In this document: positions 32,999-41,206 of the stretch, in pieces | How positions within the stretch are numbered: the stretch's first letter is position 1 | How the letters are laid out: each line of letters begins with the position of its first letter | Source of the DNA: Veillonellaceae bacterium | GTDB lineage: Bacteria; Bacillota; Negativicutes; JAAYSF01 | Direction: 5' to 3' | DNA length: 60,334 nucleotides | Assembly: GCA_012523975.1 (NCBI GenBank) | Contig: JAAYSF010000042.1 | Coordinates: 1 to 60,334 of the forward strand | Notes under the pieces: model-generated | The model's input: only the letters and a program-made list of their open reading frames with translations | Database searches by the model: none | Told to the model about the DNA's origin: nothing | Made by a program: the position numbers and the translations under genes

Positions 32999-34177
32999 AT
33001 GTACGATGAGAAGAGAGGGTTATTTGGGGAGTTTGGCGGTCAATATGTACCTAATGAATTGGTACCTGCGTTGGATGAGCTTACCGCAGCCTATGAGGAA
33101 TGCCGGAACAACGCTGATTTTCAGCAGGAGCTCGCGCATTATTTGAAAGCCTATGTGGGCCGACCATCGCTGATGTATTATGCCGAGCGTTTTACTGAGA
33201 AATTAGGCGGCGCCAAAATATATCTGAAACGAGAAGATTTGAACCATACCGGGTCGCATAAAATCAATAATGCAATCGGTCAAGCCCTGCTAGCCAAAAA
33301 GATGGGCAAAAAGCGTGTAATAGCTGAAACCGGCGCCGGTCAGCATGGCGTTGCCACCGCCACTGCCGCGGCTTTATTCGGCATGGAATGCAAAATTTTT
33401 ATGGGAGCAGAAGATGTTGAGCGGCAAGCGCTTAATGTGTTCCGGATGCAAATGCTGGGGGCCGAGGTCGTCGCAGTTAAGAGCGGAACGCAGACGCTAA
33501 AGGAAGCTGTCGATGAAGCGATTAACTATTGGGTTGAAAACTGCAATGATACTTTTTATGTTTTGGGGTCAGCAGTTGGTCCGCATCCATATCCAAGTAT
33601 TGTTAAATATTTTCAAAGCTGTATTGGCCTCGAAGCGCGCCAGCAAATTCTGGAACTTGAGGGCAGACTGCCGGATAGTGTAGTTGCCTGTGTGGGCGGC
33701 GGCAGTAATGCGATTGGAATATTCAGCGGTTTTATCGGTGATGAGAGTGTAAAAATCTATGGTGTTGAAGCCGCCGGCAAAGGTGTTGATACTGATCAGC
33801 ACGCTGCTACCATGACATTGGGGAGAGTAGGGGTTCTGCATGGTTTTAAAAGCTACGTTCTGCAGGATGATAATAATGAGGTTATTCCGGTCTACTCGAT
33901 TTCGGCCGGGCTTGATTACCCCGGTGTCGGGCCTGAGCATGCATATCTCCGCGATAGCGGTCGGGTTGAGTATGCGGCCGTTACCGATAAGCAGGCTGTA
34001 GATGCTTTTTACCTATTGTCGCGGACCGAAGGGATTATCCCAGCGTTGGAAAGCTCGCATGCGCTTGCCTATGCCATCGAGCTGGCGCCTAAGCTGCCAA
34101 AAGACCATATCATGATTGTGAATTTATCAGGCCGGGGCGATAAGGATGTTCAGCAGATTGCCTCCCTTAACCGCTAA
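32999..34177 (+). CDS. trpB: Tryptophan synthase beta chain (stand-alone)
   Basis: A 392-residue PLP enzyme condensing indole with serine to tryptophan. The PLP lysine is in [14 protein letters not shown] (about residue 85), the catalytic Glu in [12 protein letters not shown], and the phosphate-binding loop in [12 protein letters not shown]. Length and sequence are of the TrpB1 type. The ATG at 32999 has GGAGGT seven bases upstream; an in-frame TTG at 32984 overlaps that SD. No trpA, trpC or other trp gene is adjacent. Indole must therefore come from elsewhere, plausibly from the UbiD enzyme encoded just upstream under the same Trp T-box. Confidence 0.97.
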   Translation: MYDEKRGLFGEFGGQYVPNELVPALDELTAAYEECRNNADFQQELAHYLKAYVGRPSLMYYAERFTEKLGGAKIYLKREDLNHTGSHKINNAIGQALLAKKMGKKRVIAETGAGQHGVATATAAALFGMECKIFMGAEDVERQALNVFRMQMLGAEVVAVKSGTQTLKEAVDEAINYWVENCNDTFYVLGSAVGPHPYPSIVKYFQSCIGLEARQQILELEGRLPDSVVACVGGGSNAIGIFSGFIGDESVKIYGVEAAGKGVDTDQHAATMTLGRVGVLHGFKSYVLQDDNNEVIPVYSISAGLDYPGVGPEHAYLRDSGRVEYAAVTDKQAVDAFYLLSRTEGIIPALESSHALAYAIELAPKLPKDHIMIVNLSGRGDKDVQQIASLNR

Positions 34178-34212
34178 ATCATATTAAAAACGTAATACCA
34201 TTTAAAAAATAG

Positions 34213-34245
34213 AACGGATGCGCTGAGTTAACGCATCCGTTTTCT
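34213..34245 (+). terminator. trpB terminator
   Basis: AACGGATGCG (34213-34222) pairs with CGCATCCGTT (34232-34241), followed by T-rich sequence. It lies between trpB and the convergent secreted protein gene. Confidence 0.88.
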
Positions 34246-34249
34246 TTAT

Positions 34250-34648
34250 TTAGTGATATTGATAATTTACATTCCACTTGACATTCCAATAGTCGAAATA
34301 GGCGTAATCTACATTAGTTATCCGAAAGGTCCAACGCCTAGACTCGCCGGGGTACAAAGTAAGATTTAAATCATTGAATATGCCGCTGGCTTGCAGCCAC
34401 CAGTTTGTATTTTGCTGCCGGAAATAAACGTCCATCTTTTGCCAATTGACCCAAGTGATTGTTCGTGTACCATTGTTATAAAAATAGCCTGCGATAATCA
34501 AGCGGCCTTGATTATCATAATAAACTTGCTCTGTCTCCCAGTGAAGGTTGGGAGCGGCAAAAGCTGTTGATGCAAACCCCGCCATTAAGCCGCACAGAAT
34601 CAATAGGCAGATCAGCATGCGAAACCGGGTAATCTTCACAATATTCAT
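34250..34648 (-). CDS. Secreted SLAP-domain-like protein
   Basis: A protein of about 130 residues with a clear signal peptide (MLICLLILCGLMAGFASTAFA, cut after AFA) and a mature part of about 100 residues rich in Trp, Tyr and Asn. The mature part resembles the SLAP (S-layer-associated) domain: DNQGRLIIAGYFYNNG, LTLYPGESRRWTF. A cell-envelope role is inferred. The start is uncertain: TTG 34654, ATG 34648 or GTG 34639. GTG 34639 would have GGGGATGA at better spacing and gives a more typical signal peptide. It is monocistronic, facing trpB. Confidence 0.8.
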   Translation of the reverse strand: MNIVKITRFRMLICLLILCGLMAGFASTAFAAPNLHWETEQVYYDNQGRLIIAGYFYNNGTRTITWVNWQKMDVYFRQQNTNWWLQASGIFNDLNLTLYPGESRRWTFRITNVDYAYFDYWNVKWNVNYQYH

Positions 34649-34765
34649 CCCCAATTTTATATTTATTATATAGTATTAGTAGGCTGGACTATTGGTGACG
34701 ATTCTGCCAGGATTTTTGCAGGACATGTGTCAAGAGAAACGAACTATAAAATTAGTTAAAATAAC

Positions 34766-36826
34766 GTGAAGACCTCAGACATAGGTGTGGTTGGTCTTAG
34801 CTCTATAAGGGGGAAAGTACTTCGCTTGAAGTCGAATAAAATTATTCTGGCAGTTTTATTTTGCAGTGTGCTTGGTCTTATCCTTTATTCGCGAAGTTTC
34901 TTTATCGATGAGTTAGTAAAAGTGGAAACCGGCGTATTAGAGGTGCGAAACCACGATGTACGGCAGTTAAGCCGGGTAATCGAATGCCAGGCCAAGATTG
35001 GTAAAGTTCCGTGGTTAGTTTCGAGGCTAAGAGCCACGACAAATATCGAAAAGAAGGCGTATATCGAAAATCAGATTTTAAGTGAAATTAAGGAAATTGA
35101 TCAAGCCTATTTCTACGATTTTAATTATTCTGACGAAGATTTGCCGTTATACGATTATTTAAGACAAAACTGGGAGGGGTATAAGAAGTTAGTTTTTCAA
35201 GTTATCGCCGCCGATAAAAATAATAATTATGGCGAAGCCCAGCGGCAAATGGAAAACAGCCTGCTCTATGTGGAACGCGTAAATGAAGGCATGAAACACA
35301 TTGTGTTATTTCACGAACGAGACGTTGCCGCAAAGACAGACAGCATTGTGCAGATCGTTCAACATTCCAAGTATAATGGCTTGTTATTTACCATTGGTTC
35401 AATAACTATCTTCTTGATGATCGGCCTTTTAGCGTTTAGAAAAGTTGTTTCAGCCGAAATCAGGCTTCAGCAACAAGTTATCGAAATGGCTGAAAAAAAT
35501 ATGAAGCTAATCGAGCAAGCTGAAGCGATCAATAAATTAGCTTTCCATGATACGCTTACCGGTTTGCCCAACCGTCACTCTTTTCAAAAAGCGCTGCAGG
35601 AGGAATTAGCGGCGCCGGAAACTGGTGCCGGGCATGGCGCGGTGGTTTTTCTTGATATAGATAATTTTAAGCTGGTAAATGATACATATGGTCATGATGT
35701 TGGTGATGAATTTCTTATAATTATCGCTGAACGGATTAAATCGTTGCTGGACAAAGAAGTGTTTGGCGCTCGTTTTGGCGGTGATGAGTTTGTGTTTTTT
35801 CTACGGGGGTATAACGAACAGCTGACGCGGGACTTTCTTGATTATTTACTCGAACTTATTGCGATGCCGGTAAACATAGGCGAGATAGCGTTTTCGTCAA
35901 CCTCCAGTATTGGCGTTGCCTTTTATCCAGAACAGGGAAATAGTGTGGTCGACTTACTAAAAAAGGCCGATATCGCTCTCTATCAGGCTAAGTCTAGGAA
36001 GAATTCATGTGTTGTTTATGACAACAAGGCGTTAGAGGAAGTCAAAGCCCGGCAGTGTATGGAGCAAAATTTAAAAAGCGCTATCGAAAACAACGAATTG
36101 TCCTTAGTTTATCAGCCGATTATTGATGTGTACTCGCACGAATTAGTAGGTGTTGAAGCATTTATGCGCTGGAACTCTAAAGAGCATGGTCAAGTACCGC
36201 CTAATGTCTTCATTCCATTAGCAGAGTCCACTGGCTTCATTCATCCGATGGGGAAATGGGCTTTTAGCGAAGCGGCTAAAATGGTTAGACGGCTGCAGGA
36301 TTTGGAATTTAAAAACATCTACATTGCTGTAAACGTTTCGGTAATGCAGTTTGCCCAAGAGGATTTTATTGATATTATTGAACAAGCAATACAGGAAAAT
36401 TGTATTTCTGCCGGCAGTATTAAAATTGAACTAACCGAGACAGTTTTAATAGAATCGTTTGAACAAATTAAGGCTAAAATTGATAAGATTAGGTCACTGG
36501 GTATAAAAATCTGCTTAGATGACTTTGGAACAGGTTATAGTTCAATTAACTACTTAACGCGGCTGCCGCTCGATGTTCTAAAACTAGATAAATCTTTTAT
36601 TGCCGGTCTTGCCCATGATCAAAAATCGCAGAAGGTTTTGGAAAACCTGGTCTGTATGGCTCATGGGATTGGAATTCAGGTGATAGCCGAGGGAGTGGAA
36701 ACCGTCCAGCAAATGGAACTAGTCCAAAATTTGGGCTGTAATTATGTGCAGGGATATTATATCAGCAGGCCGATAACCAAAGACATGCTTATCGAAAAGC
36801 TGGTCAGCAATAGCTTACCTTTATAA
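34766..36826 (+). CDS. GGDEF-EAL dual-domain c-di-GMP enzyme
   Basis: An inner-membrane protein of 686 residues. There is a membrane helix at about residues 28-46, an extracytoplasmic helical sensor of about 150 residues and a second helix at about 205-225. GGDEF follows (HDTLTGLPNRHSF to RFGGDEF, intact), then EAL. The EAL motif reads EAF (GVEAFMRW), but the downstream metal and catalytic residues are kept: ELTETVLIE, DDFGTGYSSINYL, KLDKSFI, AEGVET. Both activities are possible and cannot be ranked from sequence. GTG 34766 gives the full frame. TTG 34826 has a stronger SD (AAGGGGGAAAG) and would drop only 20 residues. Monocistronic, with its own terminator. Confidence 0.92.
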   Translation: MKTSDIGVVGLSSIRGKVLRLKSNKIILAVLFCSVLGLILYSRSFFIDELVKVETGVLEVRNHDVRQLSRVIECQAKIGKVPWLVSRLRATTNIEKKAYIENQILSEIKEIDQAYFYDFNYSDEDLPLYDYLRQNWEGYKKLVFQVIAADKNNNYGEAQRQMENSLLYVERVNEGMKHIVLFHERDVAAKTDSIVQIVQHSKYNGLLFTIGSITIFLMIGLLAFRKVVSAEIRLQQQVIEMAEKNMKLIEQAEAINKLAFHDTLTGLPNRHSFQKALQEELAAPETGAGHGAVVFLDIDNFKLVNDTYGHDVGDEFLIIIAERIKSLLDKEVFGARFGGDEFVFFLRGYNEQLTRDFLDYLLELIAMPVNIGEIAFSSTSSIGVAFYPEQGNSVVDLLKKADIALYQAKSRKNSCVVYDNKALEEVKARQCMEQNLKSAIENNELSLVYQPIIDVYSHELVGVEAFMRWNSKEHGQVPPNVFIPLAESTGFIHPMGKWAFSEAAKMVRRLQDLEFKNIYIAVNVSVMQFAQEDFIDIIEQAIQENCISAGSIKIELTETVLIESFEQIKAKIDKIRSLGIKICLDDFGTGYSSINYLTRLPLDVLKLDKSFIAGLAHDQKSQKVLENLVCMAHGIGIQVIAEGVETVQQMELVQNLGCNYVQGYYISRPITKDMLIEKLVSNSLPL

Positions 36827-36830
36827 ATGT

Positions 36831-36870
36831 AAACTCCGCAGTAATAAAAATGCGGAGTTTACTGCTTTTT
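36831..36870 (+). terminator. GGDEF-EAL gene terminator
   Basis: A perfect 10-bp stem (36831-36840 / 36851-36860) followed by TACTGCTTTTTT. Confidence 0.85.
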
Positions 36871-36989
36871 TAGGTTAGGTAAATTAGACGTGAAAACCAG
36901 TTCTAACAAAAATCAAAAAATTTCCGAGCATAATTATTAGAAGTATAGGATAATAATAGACTGTTACTTTAGAGGGAGGTTATATCTAA

Positions 36990-37073
36990 GTGCAATATTT
37001 TTTATATTTTATAATTGCCGTTAGTGTCATGGCTCTGTTGTGTTTGATCAAGTATATTCCTAAACGACAGTAA
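36990..37073 (+). CDS. 27-residue single-helix membrane microprotein
   Basis: A small frame starting GTG at 36990, about ten bases after GGAGG (36975-36979). It encodes a 27-residue peptide with one continuous hydrophobic helix (FLYFIIAVSVMALLCLI) followed by a positive tail KYIPKRQ. That pattern is typical of real membrane microproteins (N-out or N-in with positive C-terminus). It is followed within seven bases by a terminator, so it forms an independent unit between the GGDEF-EAL gene and ubiX. No known family is recognised; KdpF-like peptides are similar only in size. Apart from this frame, 36871-37241 holds nothing that I can support. Confidence 0.55.
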   Translation: MQYFLYFIIAVSVMALLCLIKYIPKRQ

Positions 37074-37079
37074 ATTGGA

Positions 37080-37117
37080 AAGCCGTCTACCGTCGAGGTG
37101 TAGGCGGTTTGTCTTTT
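37080..37117 (+). terminator. Microprotein terminator
   Basis: An 11-bp stem with two G-U pairs (37080-37090 / 37100-37110) followed by GTCTTTT. Confidence 0.75.
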
Positions 37118-37241
37118 ATACGTTCCTTTTTTAAAAGTTTGGCAAGGATAACTAATGGGATTGGTCGAATTGTAAATAATCTTGCTTCGCTAGGCGGGCG
37201 GTAAAGTTAGAAATTTATTAGATGTATAGAAAGGTTTCACC

Positions 37242-37850
37242 ATGGACAATAATTCAATCAGCAATAATAAAAAAAGAATAGTAATTGGGATGAGTGGCGC
37301 AAGCGGCGCAATATTGGGTATCGAAATCTTAAAAATCCTCGGTCAGCAATCGGAATGGGAAACTCATTTAGTTATCTCGCGGGGCGCTGAACTAACGGTT
37401 GCGGAAGAGACAGAGTACACGCTGGACCAAGTGAAAAACTTAGCTGATAAAGTTCATGATATACAGAATATCGGCGCCAGTATAGCTAGCGGGACTTTTA
37501 AAACAGAAGGCATGATAATCGTCCCTTGCAGCATGAAAACGGTTGCCGGAGTCGTCAGCGGTTATTCTGATAATCTGTTGCTGAGAGCTGCCGATGTTAC
37601 AATTAAGGAGCGAAGAACTTTGGTAGTCGTACCCAGAGAAAGTCCGCTGAGCACCATTCACTTAAGAAACATGCTCGCGTTGGCTGAAACCGGGGCTATC
37701 CTTGTTCCGCCGATGGTAACTTATTATAATAAGCCTCTTAGCCTGGAGGATATGAATAGGCATATCGTTGGCAAGGTTCTCGATAAATTTGGAATTGAAG
37801 TAACCGGCTTTAATAGATGGGGCGAAAATGCCGCGTTGCGTCAAGTGTAG
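37242..37850 (+). CDS. ubiX: UbiX-type flavin prenyltransferase
   Basis: A 202-residue enzyme that builds prenyl-FMN, the cofactor of UbiD decarboxylases. It has the flavoprotein start VIGMSGASGAILGIE (FMN phosphate loop), the conserved MIIVPCSMKTVAGV block (dimethylallyl-phosphate/FMN site) and PRESPLSTIHLRNM. The length is typical. SD AAAGG before the ATG. It is followed after 11 bases by the LpdD-like gene; together they supply active cofactor for UbiD enzymes such as the one encoded at 31581. Confidence 0.95.
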   Translation: MDNNSISNNKKRIVIGMSGASGAILGIEILKILGQQSEWETHLVISRGAELTVAEETEYTLDQVKNLADKVHDIQNIGASIASGTFKTEGMIIVPCSMKTVAGVVSGYSDNLLLRAADVTIKERRTLVVVPRESPLSTIHLRNMLALAETGAILVPPMVTYYNKPLSLEDMNRHIVGKVLDKFGIEVTGFNRWGENAALRQV

Positions 37851-37861
37851 AGGGTGATGTT

Positions 37862-38230
37862 GTGCATGAGTTAACTGGAGAAATCGGTCGGATTAAAATA
37901 AATATCAAGGCTATTACTGTAGGGCAGGATTTATGTATAATCATTTCAGGGGGCGACAGTCCTCATATTGGCTGCGTCACATTAAGTATTCCAAGGCTGA
38001 GTTTAGCAGATACAGGGAGGACCAGTGCCACAACATCGGTGCTTAATTTAGTGGGGCATAAGGATGACCACGCGGCAAGCTATGTATCAAATGTCCTCGC
38101 CGCCAAACTAAATAAGAATGTTGTTGTAACCGGCGGAATTCATGTTGACAAGATAACGCCTGAAGAAATCAGGCTTACAATGGAGCTATTAAAAAGGTTA
38201 ACGGATAATCTAATCGAGAAACTCAGTTAA
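37862..38230 (+). CDS. lpdD: LpdD-like prenylated-flavin chaperone
   Basis: A 122-residue protein matching the small LpdD/YclD-type family that accompanies UbiX (LpdB) and UbiD (LpdC) in gallate-decarboxylase-type systems. It is described as a prenyl-FMN chaperone. Recognisable parts are ISGGDSPHIGCVTLS and VVVTGGIHVDKITPEEI. The GTG start at 37862 (MHELTGEIGRIKI) has AGAGGGTG upstream. Frames reaching further upstream overlap ubiX. It is immediately downstream of ubiX and followed by a terminator. Confidence 0.8.
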   Translation: MHELTGEIGRIKINIKAITVGQDLCIIISGGDSPHIGCVTLSIPRLSLADTGRTSATTSVLNLVGHKDDHAASYVSNVLAAKLNKNVVVTGGIHVDKITPEEIRLTMELLKRLTDNLIEKLS

Positions 38231-38234
38231 TGAT

Positions 38235-38265
38235 AAAGGGGTGCAATTGCTTGCATCCCTTTTGT
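38235..38265 (+). terminator. ubiX-lpdD terminator
   Basis: A 12-bp stem with one G-U pair (38235-38246 / 38251-38262), loop TTGC, followed by TTG. Confidence 0.75.
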
Positions 38266-38346
38266 CGATCTGTCAGACTTTGCTAGCATAATAGGATTTT
38301 TAATAATGGAGATAATGATAGTAGCAATCATGAGGGAGTTGGTATA

Positions 38347-39030
38347 ATGTTTCGTCACGAAAAGCAATTCTTACAGGAAGTCAAGGTAGAACGGCCTAAC
38401 CCAACATATGCAGCGATGCTTACCGAACAGCTTGGCGGACCGCAGGGAGAGCTGAAAGCGGCTATGCAGTATATGTCCCAAAGCTTCCGCATTAAGGACC
38501 CTGAGATAAAGGACCTTTTTATGGATATTGCCTCAGAAGAGCTAAGCCATATGGAAATGGTTGCAGCAACCATTAATCTTCTCAACGGCCACGATGTTGA
38601 TGCTCAGGCCGCAGACGCTGGACATATTGAAAGTCAGGTGCTGACCGGTCTCAATCCGGCTCTCGCGACTGCTTCCGGTTATTATTGGACGGCTGCCTTT
38701 GTAAATGTAACCGGCGATCTGCCTGCAGATTTGCTTTCTAATATTGCCGCCGAACAGCGGGCAAAAGTCGTTTACGAATATTTGCATCGGCAGATTAATG
38801 ACAAATATGTTCGGGAAACAATTGATTTTCTGCTCAATCGTGAAGAAGCTCATAATACTTTATTCAGGCAAGCCTTCAACCGTATCCAAGGAACAAGTTC
38901 AAATCTTGACTGGGGCGTTGATGAAAATGCCCGTCTCTACTTCAATCTCTCCACTCCCGGCAAATATTTTGATTTAAAGGACCCCTATCCGCCGGCATTC
39001 CAAAACCCTGACCCCGGAGTAAAACATTAA
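38347..39030 (+). CDS. Manganese catalase (CotJC-like)
   Basis: A 227-residue ferritin-like di-manganese catalase removing hydrogen peroxide. The metal ligands are visible: Glu in GGPQGELKAAMQYMSQ (about residue 36), Glu and His in ASEELSHMEMV (about 65-70), Glu in ANIAAEQRAKVVYEYL-type helix (about 140) and Glu-His in NREEAHNTLF (about 175). The short C-terminus ending near residue 227 is like CotJC of spore-formers. SD GAGGGAG before the ATG. Monocistronic, with a shared terminator downstream. The role is oxidative-stress defence in an anaerobe, possibly spore-associated. Confidence 0.94.
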   Translation: MFRHEKQFLQEVKVERPNPTYAAMLTEQLGGPQGELKAAMQYMSQSFRIKDPEIKDLFMDIASEELSHMEMVAATINLLNGHDVDAQAADAGHIESQVLTGLNPALATASGYYWTAAFVNVTGDLPADLLSNIAAEQRAKVVYEYLHRQINDKYVRETIDFLLNREEAHNTLFRQAFNRIQGTSSNLDWGVDENARLYFNLSTPGKYFDLKDPYPPAFQNPDPGVKH

Positions 39031-39153
39031 ACAGAAGCGCAAACGGCAACCATGAAAGAAATAGCCTCTTGAAGTCCAAGCCTTGCTAAAGGCCCAAGAA
39101 TTACAAGAATGGTAAGCAGGTTTAAGGTTCAAATATATAACAAAGCAGATAAG

Positions 39154-39178
39154 GGAACATGTCACGCCGACATGTTCC
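39154..39178. terminator. Bidirectional terminator
   Basis: GGAACATGTC (39154-39163) pairs with GACATGTTCC (39169-39178). T-rich on the plus side; lies between the Mn catalase and the convergent XRE-cupin gene. Confidence 0.82.
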
Positions 39179-39198
39179 TTATATTTTAGGTACGGCGT

Positions 39199-39747
39199 CT
39201 ATTTATTAAAAACCAAATAGTACTTGCATTCTTCGTCTGTTTGATTTTGTATTTCATGATAAACATCAGCCTTGAAAAAGATTGAATCGCCAGCATGTAA
39301 ATTGTAAGAATCAGTCTGATTTAAAATTACAGTTAGCTGTCCTTCGGCCACAATGCAATATTCCTCGGAGCCACGGGCGTGGGGAGGTATTAGACGAGAA
39401 CTTGAATGCGGTGGGAGGGTTGCATAAGTCAAGTCTAACCCGCTGTATGGAATACCGGGCGATAATAATTGGGCCTCAAGTCCTGTTAATGGATTAAAGA
39501 CTCTTTTGCGAGCCTCTTTTCTTATTACTACGCACTGCTTCGGTTGCACGTTGTCTCCGACCAAGTCCGAGATTGATAAGGACAAGGAAGCGGATATTTG
39601 CCCGGCGACGCGAATCGTTGGTATCTTTTCACCTGTCTCTATTTTGGAGAGCATAGCAACGCTGACTCCTGACAATTCAGAAAGCTGCTTAAGCGTCCAA
39701 CCGCGTTTAAGCCGAGCCTCTTTAAGGTTAGAACCAAATGTACTCAT
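39199..39747 (-). CDS. XRE-family regulator with cupin domain
   Basis: A 182-residue transcription factor. It has an N-terminal lambda-repressor-type helix-turn-helix (residues about 5-60, LKQLSELSGVSVAMLSKIE) and a C-terminal cupin_2 sensor (residues about 105-180, SEEYCIVAEGQLTVILN and AGDSIFFKADVYHEIQ). Proteins of this design often respond to small metabolites such as polyamines or amino-acid derivatives; the ligand is unknown here. The start is the ATG at 39747 with AGGGG upstream, rather than the longer frame from 39804. It is divergent from the HD-GYP gene and may control it or itself. Confidence 0.9.
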   Translation of the reverse strand: MSTFGSNLKEARLKRGWTLKQLSELSGVSVAMLSKIETGEKIPTIRVAGQISASLSLSISDLVGDNVQPKQCVVIRKEARKRVFNPLTGLEAQLLSPGIPYSGLDLTYATLPPHSSSRLIPPHARGSEEYCIVAEGQLTVILNQTDSYNLHAGDSIFFKADVYHEIQNQTDEECKYYLVFNK

Positions 39748-39896
39748 ATCAAAATCCCCTCTTTTTTGTAAAAAAATGATGGAATTAGTTGAAATTATTC
39801 CCAAAGTAGTTGAAAGGCAATTTTCTTAGTAGTATACTACAGCATGTTATCCTATAGTAGAATAATTATTCCATGGTGAAACGGTGGGGCGATACT

Positions 39897-40529
39897 GTGA
39901 ATGAGCAATTACAGCAGCATGCAGACTGGGCTTCGACGCGAGCATTCCTCAATGTTCTATGCCTCAGAAATAAGGAAACTGCTATACACTCTATCCTAGT
40001 TAGTGACATTGCGGTCAAGATAGGAACTGCACTGAAAATTAGTTGTAACCAACTAGTAGACCTCTATACGGGGGCGCTGTTACATGACATTGGCAAGCTG
40101 GCGGTTCCAGATGCGATTCTATTTAAGCCAACTAAGCTAGATGAAGCTGAGCAAGATGTAATGATGCAACATCCGATTATCGGTTATAACTTACTAGGGA
40201 GAACCGCTCATTTAAATGCAATGCCTTACATAGTTTTAGGTCATCATGAACGGTACGATGGTATGGGATATCCGTTAGGGCTTAAGGGCGATGATATTCA
40301 TCTGTTGGCCCGAATATGTGCGGTTGCCGATACATTAGCTGCTATGATAACTGATCGTCCCTATCAGCAAAAGGTTTCAATCTCCGCTGCTTTGAAAGAA
40401 GTAGAACGGTGCAGAAGTACACAGTTTGACCCAAAGATAGTTGATGCTTTGTCTCTGATTGATATGGAAAAGATTGTTGTTTTAGATTCGTTTTGCGCAA
40501 ATGATTTGCGAGACATAATTTCTCTTTGA
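39897..40529 (+). CDS. HD-GYP domain protein (putative c-di-GMP phosphodiesterase)
   Basis: A single-domain HD-GYP protein of 210 residues, predicted to hydrolyse c-di-GMP. It has the metal-binding HD pair in LLHDIGKLAVPD, the downstream HHERYDGMGYP (HHExxDGxGYP), and a conserved third His in IGYNLLG-type context. No sensor domain is attached. GTG 39897 with GGTGGGG upstream fits better than ATG 39873, which has no SD. It stands immediately upstream of the chemotaxis genes cheW and mcp, in the same direction. Confidence 0.9.
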   Translation: MNEQLQQHADWASTRAFLNVLCLRNKETAIHSILVSDIAVKIGTALKISCNQLVDLYTGALLHDIGKLAVPDAILFKPTKLDEAEQDVMMQHPIIGYNLLGRTAHLNAMPYIVLGHHERYDGMGYPLGLKGDDIHLLARICAVADTLAAMITDRPYQQKVSISAALKEVERCRSTQFDPKIVDALSLIDMEKIVVLDSFCANDLRDIISL

Positions 40530-40653
40530 ACACTGAACTATCCTGAGGAGACTAGGGCCTAGGATTCTCTGATTAATGCCTCATCAAGGTCACTCAAGAC
40601 CTATATCTTAAGTAAACTTAAGGTTTAAGGATATAACGAAGGAGTGGATGCGA

Positions 40654-41093
40654 ATGGGTGAAGAACAATTGGTTGTGTTTAGGTTAGGTAACGAGGAGTA
40701 CGGGGTTTCCATATCCCAAGTTCGGGAGATCATTCAGTACAGGACTGCAACGAGGCTGCCTAATACGCCCGACTTTATGGAAGGCATTATAAGTCTGCGC
40801 AGTAAAGTTATTCCGGCTCTTGATCTCGCTAAAAAATTTGGGCTAAGTATGAACGTTGGAATGACAGGCACGCTATTATAGTTGATATTGCAGGTCGTGA
40901 GGTCGGGGTGATTGTAACCGAGGTTACCGAAGTATTACTGCTATCGGGCGAGCAGATTGAAGATGCGCCTTTGCTCGCTGGCTCAAATGAATGTATTAGA
41001 GGAGTAGGCAAGACGGCTAATCGATTGCTAATAATCCTTGACTTGAGCCAGTTACTTAGTGTAGACGAGTTAGAGGCTATAGTAGTAGCGTAA
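40654..41093 (+). pseudogene. cheW: CheW coupling protein, frame broken (possible one-base read error)
   Basis: CheW links chemoreceptors to CheA. The first frame (ATG 40654, behind AAGGAG) gives LVVFRLGNEEYGVSISQVRE up to KKFGLS, then runs into TAG at 40879. The second frame continues exactly where CheW should: ERWNDRHAIIVDIAGREVGV, then ILDLSQLLS near the C-terminus. Around 40849-40853 the sequence reads AGTATGAACGT; AGTAATGAACGT (one more A) would restore S-N-E-R, a common CheW sequence. The restored protein has about 147 residues. Whether this is a real mutation or an assembly error cannot be told from sequence. Confidence 0.87.
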
Positions 41094-41206
41094 CATATTT
41101 GGAAGAACCTGTCATTGGGAAGTTGATGCAACAGATAGATGAATCTTTGTACTACAAGACCTTGTTCTTGACAGTGAGAAGTTAGACATTGAGAGGAGCT
41201 AAAGAT

